Of a stretch of 64,000 nucleotides of DNA, positions 60,206-64,000 are shown piece after piece. The translations under genes were made by a program, and so were the position numbers. This stretch comes from Ottelia alismoides (Eukaryota > Streptophyta > Magnoliopsida > Alismatales > Hydrocharitaceae), in assembly GCA_037367405.1 (NCBI GenBank), contig JAZKJV010011400.1, positions 4,834,501 to 4,898,500 of the forward strand, in the 5' to 3' direction. Positions within the stretch are counted from its first letter, which is position 1. Each line of letters starts with the position of its first letter. The notes beneath the pieces were generated by a model. It ran no database searches. It worked only from the letters and a program-made list of their open reading frames with translations, and was not told the DNA's origin.

Positions 60206-61342
60206 CTACTCCTGAGTCGTCTTGCCTGATATCGCGAAACGTCTTGCAGTTAGGCGGTCTGTCGGCTTACTCGCCGTGGGCACGCCTGTTCCGTTGGGGG
60301 CTGACGTGATAGCGCCACTGTATGGGTTTATAGAAACCCAGAAATTTCGCTCGTCGTAAAGGTTGGGAACGAATTGCTCGGTGTCAGAACCCGTTAGCGT
60401 CTCGGTGGGCTCGACTTGGTCTGTTCTTCCGACAAGCAGGTGAACAACTCCAGGAGACGCGATTGTTATGCTGCTGACCCCTGCTAGGGTCTTCTGCCGA
60501 TAGAAAGAACCCTCCAAACGCCCACTAGCGTTAAAGACCATAAACACTGGCCCGTAATAATCTGGAAGCGTTACCGGGGGGCGTGGTGCAACCCAAAAAC
60601 TGTTCGCGCTCGGCCCAATCCCAGATTGCGCCAGGTCAACGCACACACCTCTGGGCAAAGACACTGACCCAGTGAGAGATTTAGTGGGCCGTCGTAGCAT
60701 ACGAAATCGAACCTCTGAGGCCACATTCCACAGTGCGTTGCCAGGTGCAAAGTAGCTCGGCGGGTTCGTAAACTTGACTGATACTGTCGCGGGTCCGGGG
60801 TTGAATGTCAGGGTTTCGATCGAGAAGGTTTGCTTGTGGTCAGCCAGTTGGATTAGGTCACCTGAAGTGACCAGTCCGGTCCACTTGTTGTTATCAGCGT
60901 CGTACAACGAACTGACTTTAGCAACTTCAATAGTGAGGGTATCGGGAACGCTGTCCGAATTGGTGTCTGTCAGTACACCGGTCGATCCTGCCCAATCGCC
61001 TTCATACGGCGGAAACACTTCGCCAAGCGATAGACGGGTGCACGTGTTGTCGGCCACATGGTTGAACCCAGAGGCCGCCGATGGATCGACAGCGACTCTG
61101 TCAAAGACCACTGCAACTGGTCGACCTAAAGCGATGGCACGAGCACGAGCGTTCTCGATCATGCCTTTCACGATCCGACTGCCCTGCGTGATCTTCTGAT
61201 CCTGCAACATCGTACGAAACGAAGGAAGCGTCACGCCAGCCAGAAGAATTATGACCGCCATTACGATCAGCAACTCAACCAGAGTTACTCCGTCGCGCAA
61301 GTTCAGTCGGCGCGCCGAAATATGCTTGCAGTTAGTTGGCAT
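60206..61342 (-). CDS. GspH-like prepilin protein
   Basis: A 378-residue protein. RDGVTLVELLIVMAVIILLAGVTLPSF is the prepilin signal, and the following FRTMLQDQKITQGSRIVKGMIENARARAIALGRPVAVVF is the classic GspH/FimT helix-to-strand transition. The rest is a large C-terminal beta domain. Minor pseudopilins of this type sit at the pseudopilus tip. Confidence 0.87.
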   Translation of the reverse strand: MPTNCKHISARRLNLRDGVTLVELLIVMAVIILLAGVTLPSFRTMLQDQKITQGSRIVKGMIENARARAIALGRPVAVVFDRVAVDPSAASGFNHVADNTCTRLSLGEVFPPYEGDWAGSTGVLTDTNSDSVPDTLTIEVAKVSSLYDADNNKWTGLVTSGDLIQLADHKQTFSIETLTFNPGPATVSVKFTNPPSYFAPGNALWNVASEVRFRMLRRPTKSLTGSVSLPRGVCVDLAQSGIGPSANSFWVAPRPPVTLPDYYGPVFMVFNASGRLEGSFYRQKTLAGVSSITIASPGVVHLLVGRTDQVEPTETLTGSDTEQFVPNLYDERNFWVSINPYSGAITSAPNGTGVPTASKPTDRLTARRFAISGKTTQE

Positions 61343-61349
61343 CGATCAC

Positions 61350-62666
61350 CTATCGGAGTAGCAAGGAATAGTTCGTAATGTTGTCAGCCGCACCGAAGGT
61401 GTCGTGGTTGCCATCCTCATCAAGCCATTGTCCAAGACCGCCCAATTCCGACGCGCCGGTCACTTGATTGTAGAAGCCGCGGTATGGATCGACCCAAAAG
61501 TAAGGTGTAGCCGTGTGACGGGGCGAATCAGTTGGGCCACTCCAGGTTTGCGTCGAGTAGACAATTGCTGTTCCCTCGTCGAACTGAAGGTCGAACTGTC
61601 CATCTGGTCCCGCAGAGACGATCAACGGCACAAGCATCCAAGGCTTGTACGCGTAAGTCACAGGTGGGGTTACCCAGTCTGTCCATCTCCAGTCCGTTCG
61701 CAACGGGTCCAATGGATCAGGCTCGGCAGTCGTCCAATCGTTCATTACATAATCGGAAGGACGCGAGCTTTGTCTCTGCGTGCTTGTCAAAACAGATCCG
61801 CTAGGATCCACGATACCGTAGCCAGCAGGCCAACGTATCCAACGGATTGGTTGCCCCCATGCGTCGATGAACTCCGGCATGTTGTCTCCATCAACATCGC
61901 CAATTTCAGTCGGGCGAAAGTACTCCAGTCCATTGCTGCCTTCGAAGTTCGTAGTGCTGACGATCTGATACAGCAACTCAGCCCCCTGGTATTCCAGGGT
62001 GATATTGCTTAGCAGTGCACCTTGAGGCAGTGTCGGATCGACCGTCGTAGGATTGGCCAAAGCGCCCGTGGTTACGAAACGGCGCCGGAGGTTGTTGTAC
62101 TGCCCCGGAACTTCACGGGACATGTGTGACCCCATGATCGTGTACAAATCGCGGTCGTTGCTTGTATCAGAAAGAGGCTTTGCATTATCGGCTGTAAAGA
62201 AAACCGCGTTATAGATCGTGGGTGGGTAGAGAATGTCTGAGTAACGATCTGGAAACTCCATCCTCATCGTGTCACGCAAGATCATCATTCGGAGTCGTGC
62301 GCCTTCACGTGGACTCAGCCGTGTCTGACGCTGTCCAGCTACCACAAAAGGTTCCAGCGCCTCAGAAGGCAGATTGACCTTTACGGGACGGTATCTGAAT
62401 TCCTCCCATCGTGCCAGGATGATGTTGTTCAGTTTCTGTATGGTCGCCTGAGTCCTTGCAATCGATGCATCTTGCTGTGCACCCGCCAGCATGAAAAGCA
62501 CCATGCCAGCTAGGACTCCAATGATCGATATCACAACCAGCAGTTCAATCAAGGTAAAGCTTGGGAGCGATCTTCGCTTGAAGCTGGGCAGTGAGTGACC
62601 AGAAAACGTTTTGAGTTTTCGGTTGGTCGAGTCCAAAAAATTTTTAAACAACTTTTGAAGCGGCAT
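61350..62666 (-). CDS. Prepilin-like protein (GspJ/PilW position), Ser at -1
   Basis: A 438-residue protein with an unusually long leader (about 36 residues) before SFTLIELLVVISIIGVLAGMVLFML. The residue before the cut is Ser instead of Gly, which may slow or block prepilin peptidase, though Ala and Ser are sometimes accepted. A long helix (ARTQATIQKLNNIILARWEEF) precedes a beta-rich C-terminal domain containing DGDNMPEFIDAWGQPIRWIRWPAG, a motif typical of verrucomicrobial and planctomycete prepilin proteins. It follows the first prepilin gene by 115 bp and leads the next by seven. Confidence 0.82.
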   Translation of the reverse strand: MPLQKLFKNFLDSTNRKLKTFSGHSLPSFKRRSLPSFTLIELLVVISIIGVLAGMVLFMLAGAQQDASIARTQATIQKLNNIILARWEEFRYRPVKVNLPSEALEPFVVAGQRQTRLSPREGARLRMMILRDTMRMEFPDRYSDILYPPTIYNAVFFTADNAKPLSDTSNDRDLYTIMGSHMSREVPGQYNNLRRRFVTTGALANPTTVDPTLPQGALLSNITLEYQGAELLYQIVSTTNFEGSNGLEYFRPTEIGDVDGDNMPEFIDAWGQPIRWIRWPAGYGIVDPSGSVLTSTQRQSSRPSDYVMNDWTTAEPDPLDPLRTDWRWTDWVTPPVTYAYKPWMLVPLIVSAGPDGQFDLQFDEGTAIVYSTQTWSGPTDSPRHTATPYFWVDPYRGFYNQVTGASELGGLGQWLDEDGNHDTFGAADNITNYSLLLR

Positions 62667-62781
62667 TGGATCACGCTCTAGTGGTCACACATTGAGACAA
62701 AACTCTCGTTTTGCGGCGCGAACTGTTCGATTCAGCCACTAAACCGCTCTGCATTACTTTATTAAGCAACTAATGTACCGC

Positions 62782-63870
62782 TTAGTTGCTCAATCCATCT
62801 TCAAGCAAACCTTCAGTAAAGCTTGCCGCATTATCCAACTGCAAGCTTGCTGCACCGTTCTGCTCTTGGAATCGAGAGATCGACGGTTGACTTGCAACAT
62901 TCACCGTGATGTTGACGCCAGAGCCGCTGGGAAAAGCGAAAAACGTTGGAGTTGGGTTTGAGCCTTTCTGAATGCCACCGTAGTTGTCATCTAAACCAGG
63001 CGAGATAATTTGAAATGTCTTTTCGTTGGCGTAGCGATAGTACTGGTCGGCCACAGCGATGGCCGTTGGTGTGGTTGCAGGGAACGTTGGAGTTACCTTG
63101 GTACTGACCAACAAATCGTTACCCTTACTGGCTTTGTAAGGGCGAGCTACGCCGTGATTAGTTCCGAGGTTGTATTCGTTGAAGAACGAGCCACCGATGC
63201 TGTAGCTGCGACTATCGAAGTAAACAAATGGAGCGAGCTTACCTTTCGCGCGATAAACGGGAACGACATCGCCAGGAAATCCGCTGGGAGTTGCTATGCC
63301 AAACTCCGAGTCATCGCTAGATATCGTGATGGGATTCCCATTGTCCATGAAGGTTGTCAAGCTGAGCTGGCTCTCTGGGAACTCAAAAAACGGTTCGTTT
63401 CGATCGGTGTTGTATTGATAGGGACTGGTCGAGCCGCTCGGCGTTGCGACGAACGGACCGCCCGGGCCCGTAAACGGATGCTGCGGATCTTTACTGAAGC
63501 CGCCTAGAAAGAAAACCAATGCCTCGGGCGCATCCATTACGCCACCGGTCGTTCGTGCATTGCAAGTGCTCCCCGCGCTAACTATGCCCAACTCGGTTGC
63601 GGCAATGTTCGGAAACAATTTGCGGCAGTGCCGGGCGAAAATTGTGGAGTCACTTCCGTCAGGCGGGTAATCGCCATATTTGTTCTTGTACTGATCAATC
63701 GCATTAGCAAGTGTACGAACTTCGATTGCAAATGATTGCTTCTTGATGTTGTTGTACGCTCGCCAAACAGCGGGCACAGCGAGTCCAGCTAGGATCCCGA
63801 TGATGGCGATCACCATGAGCAGCTCAACCAAAGTGAAGCCTGCGCGGGGGCGGGGTGGGTGGTGACGCAT
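62782..63870 (-). CDS. GspG-like (major) prepilin protein
   Basis: A 362-residue protein beginning MRHHPPRPRAGFTLVELLMVIAIIGILAGLAVPAV; the cut is G|F with Glu5. SFAIEVRTLANAIDQYKNKYGDYPPDGSDS is the GspG-type helix and loop. It has a longer C-terminal domain than normal GspG (~145 residues). It is the first gene of the minus-strand operon; the window ends 130 bp before it, so a more distal first gene cannot be excluded. Confidence 0.87.
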   Translation of the reverse strand: MRHHPPRPRAGFTLVELLMVIAIIGILAGLAVPAVWRAYNNIKKQSFAIEVRTLANAIDQYKNKYGDYPPDGSDSTIFARHCRKLFPNIAATELGIVSAGSTCNARTTGGVMDAPEALVFFLGGFSKDPQHPFTGPGGPFVATPSGSTSPYQYNTDRNEPFFEFPESQLSLTTFMDNGNPITISSDDSEFGIATPSGFPGDVVPVYRAKGKLAPFVYFDSRSYSIGGSFFNEYNLGTNHGVARPYKASKGNDLLVSTKVTPTFPATTPTAIAVADQYYRYANEKTFQIISPGLDDNYGGIQKGSNPTPTFFAFPSGSGVNITVNVASQPSISRFQEQNGAASLQLDNAASFTEGLLEDGLSN

Positions 63871-63934
63871 GAATCGGACTCCTTTTACAGTCTGTCGGTG
63901 AATTGGCTCTGCTCGGCGCCGCTCAGTAGCTTGG

Positions 63935-64000
63935 GTTTGAGTTTTTTCCGCTCAATCTCAAAGCCCAAATTTGAGATTTGAAATCTGAAAATTTGAGATT
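63935..64000. repeat. Hairpin and low-complexity ATTTGAGA tract
   Basis: GGGTTTGAG near 63936 pairs with CTCAAAGCCC ending about 63967, followed by TTTGAGATTTGAAATCTGAAAA repeats to the window edge. It is upstream of the pseudopilin operon and resembles the tract at 32975. Confidence 0.65.

Overview
The window reads as chromosomal DNA of a planctomycete, most likely of the Pirellulales type. This is inferred from gene content, not from a marker gene. The signs are a DUF1559 prepilin-like protein with an H-X9-DG tail, secreted PQQ-type beta-propellers, a toroid/DUF4159 protein beside MoxR, a DUF2344 (TIGR03936) gene joined to an RNase E/G gene, a Tat-exported Gfo/Idh/MocA oxidoreductase, and a 23S-IVS-type four-helix-bundle gene with an EH-rich tail. 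No phage, transposase, plasmid or CRISPR locus was seen.

Layout. 0-8.5 kb: an ABC exporter fused to DUF1854, a divergent unknown gene, a broken four-helix-bundle gene, a secreted esterase, tRNA-Ser(UGA), a DUF1559 protein and an exported methyltransferase. 8.8-14.7 kb: a housekeeping/regulatory block of hpf, a PTS EIIA, HPr, enzyme I, a DUF2344 protein and RNase E/G, ending in three evenly spaced hairpins. 14.7-24.2 kb: a UDP-glucuronate epimerase, a TPR-thioredoxin protein, divergent queE/queF, a TIM-barrel isomerase, asparagine synthetase and a metal-binding lipoprotein. 24.2-28.0 kb: a small accessory island of minor genes (two unknowns, a stand-alone Clp N-domain protein, a DinB/YfiT protein, a membrane protein) bounded by repeats. 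28-39 kb: the membrane pyrophosphatase hppA, three PQQ-propeller genes, a small Flp pilin, TspO and a histidine kinase. 39.8-49.4 kb: MoxR, a DUF4159 protein, Lnt, an unknown protein with nine perfect 15-bp repeats, a BshC-like protein and a GT2 glycosyltransferase. 50-53 kb: a Gfo/Idh/MocA oxidoreductase and an unknown secreted protein. 53-64 kb: one minus-strand operon of four prepilin-like proteins and a 1,918-residue GspK/PilX-like partner.

How genes work together. EIIA, HPr and enzyme I keep their phosphorylation residues, but no sugar permease is present; next to hpf and RNase E/G this looks like a regulatory PTS. The 53-64 kb operon looks like a complete pseudopilus tip-and-shaft set (G, H, I, J and K-like) in the manner of the Verrucomicrobia 'Verru_Chthon' cassettes, and is the best candidate here for a poorly described system. 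The PQQ gene at 36.4-37.8 kb overlaps the histidine kinase gene by ATGA, which suggests a sensor pair.

Intergenic DNA is unusually rich in modular palindromic repeats. Four families (called R1 to R4 here) recur, and in two places they are nested inside one another. Together with low-complexity tracts and hairpin terminators they account for most of the larger gaps.
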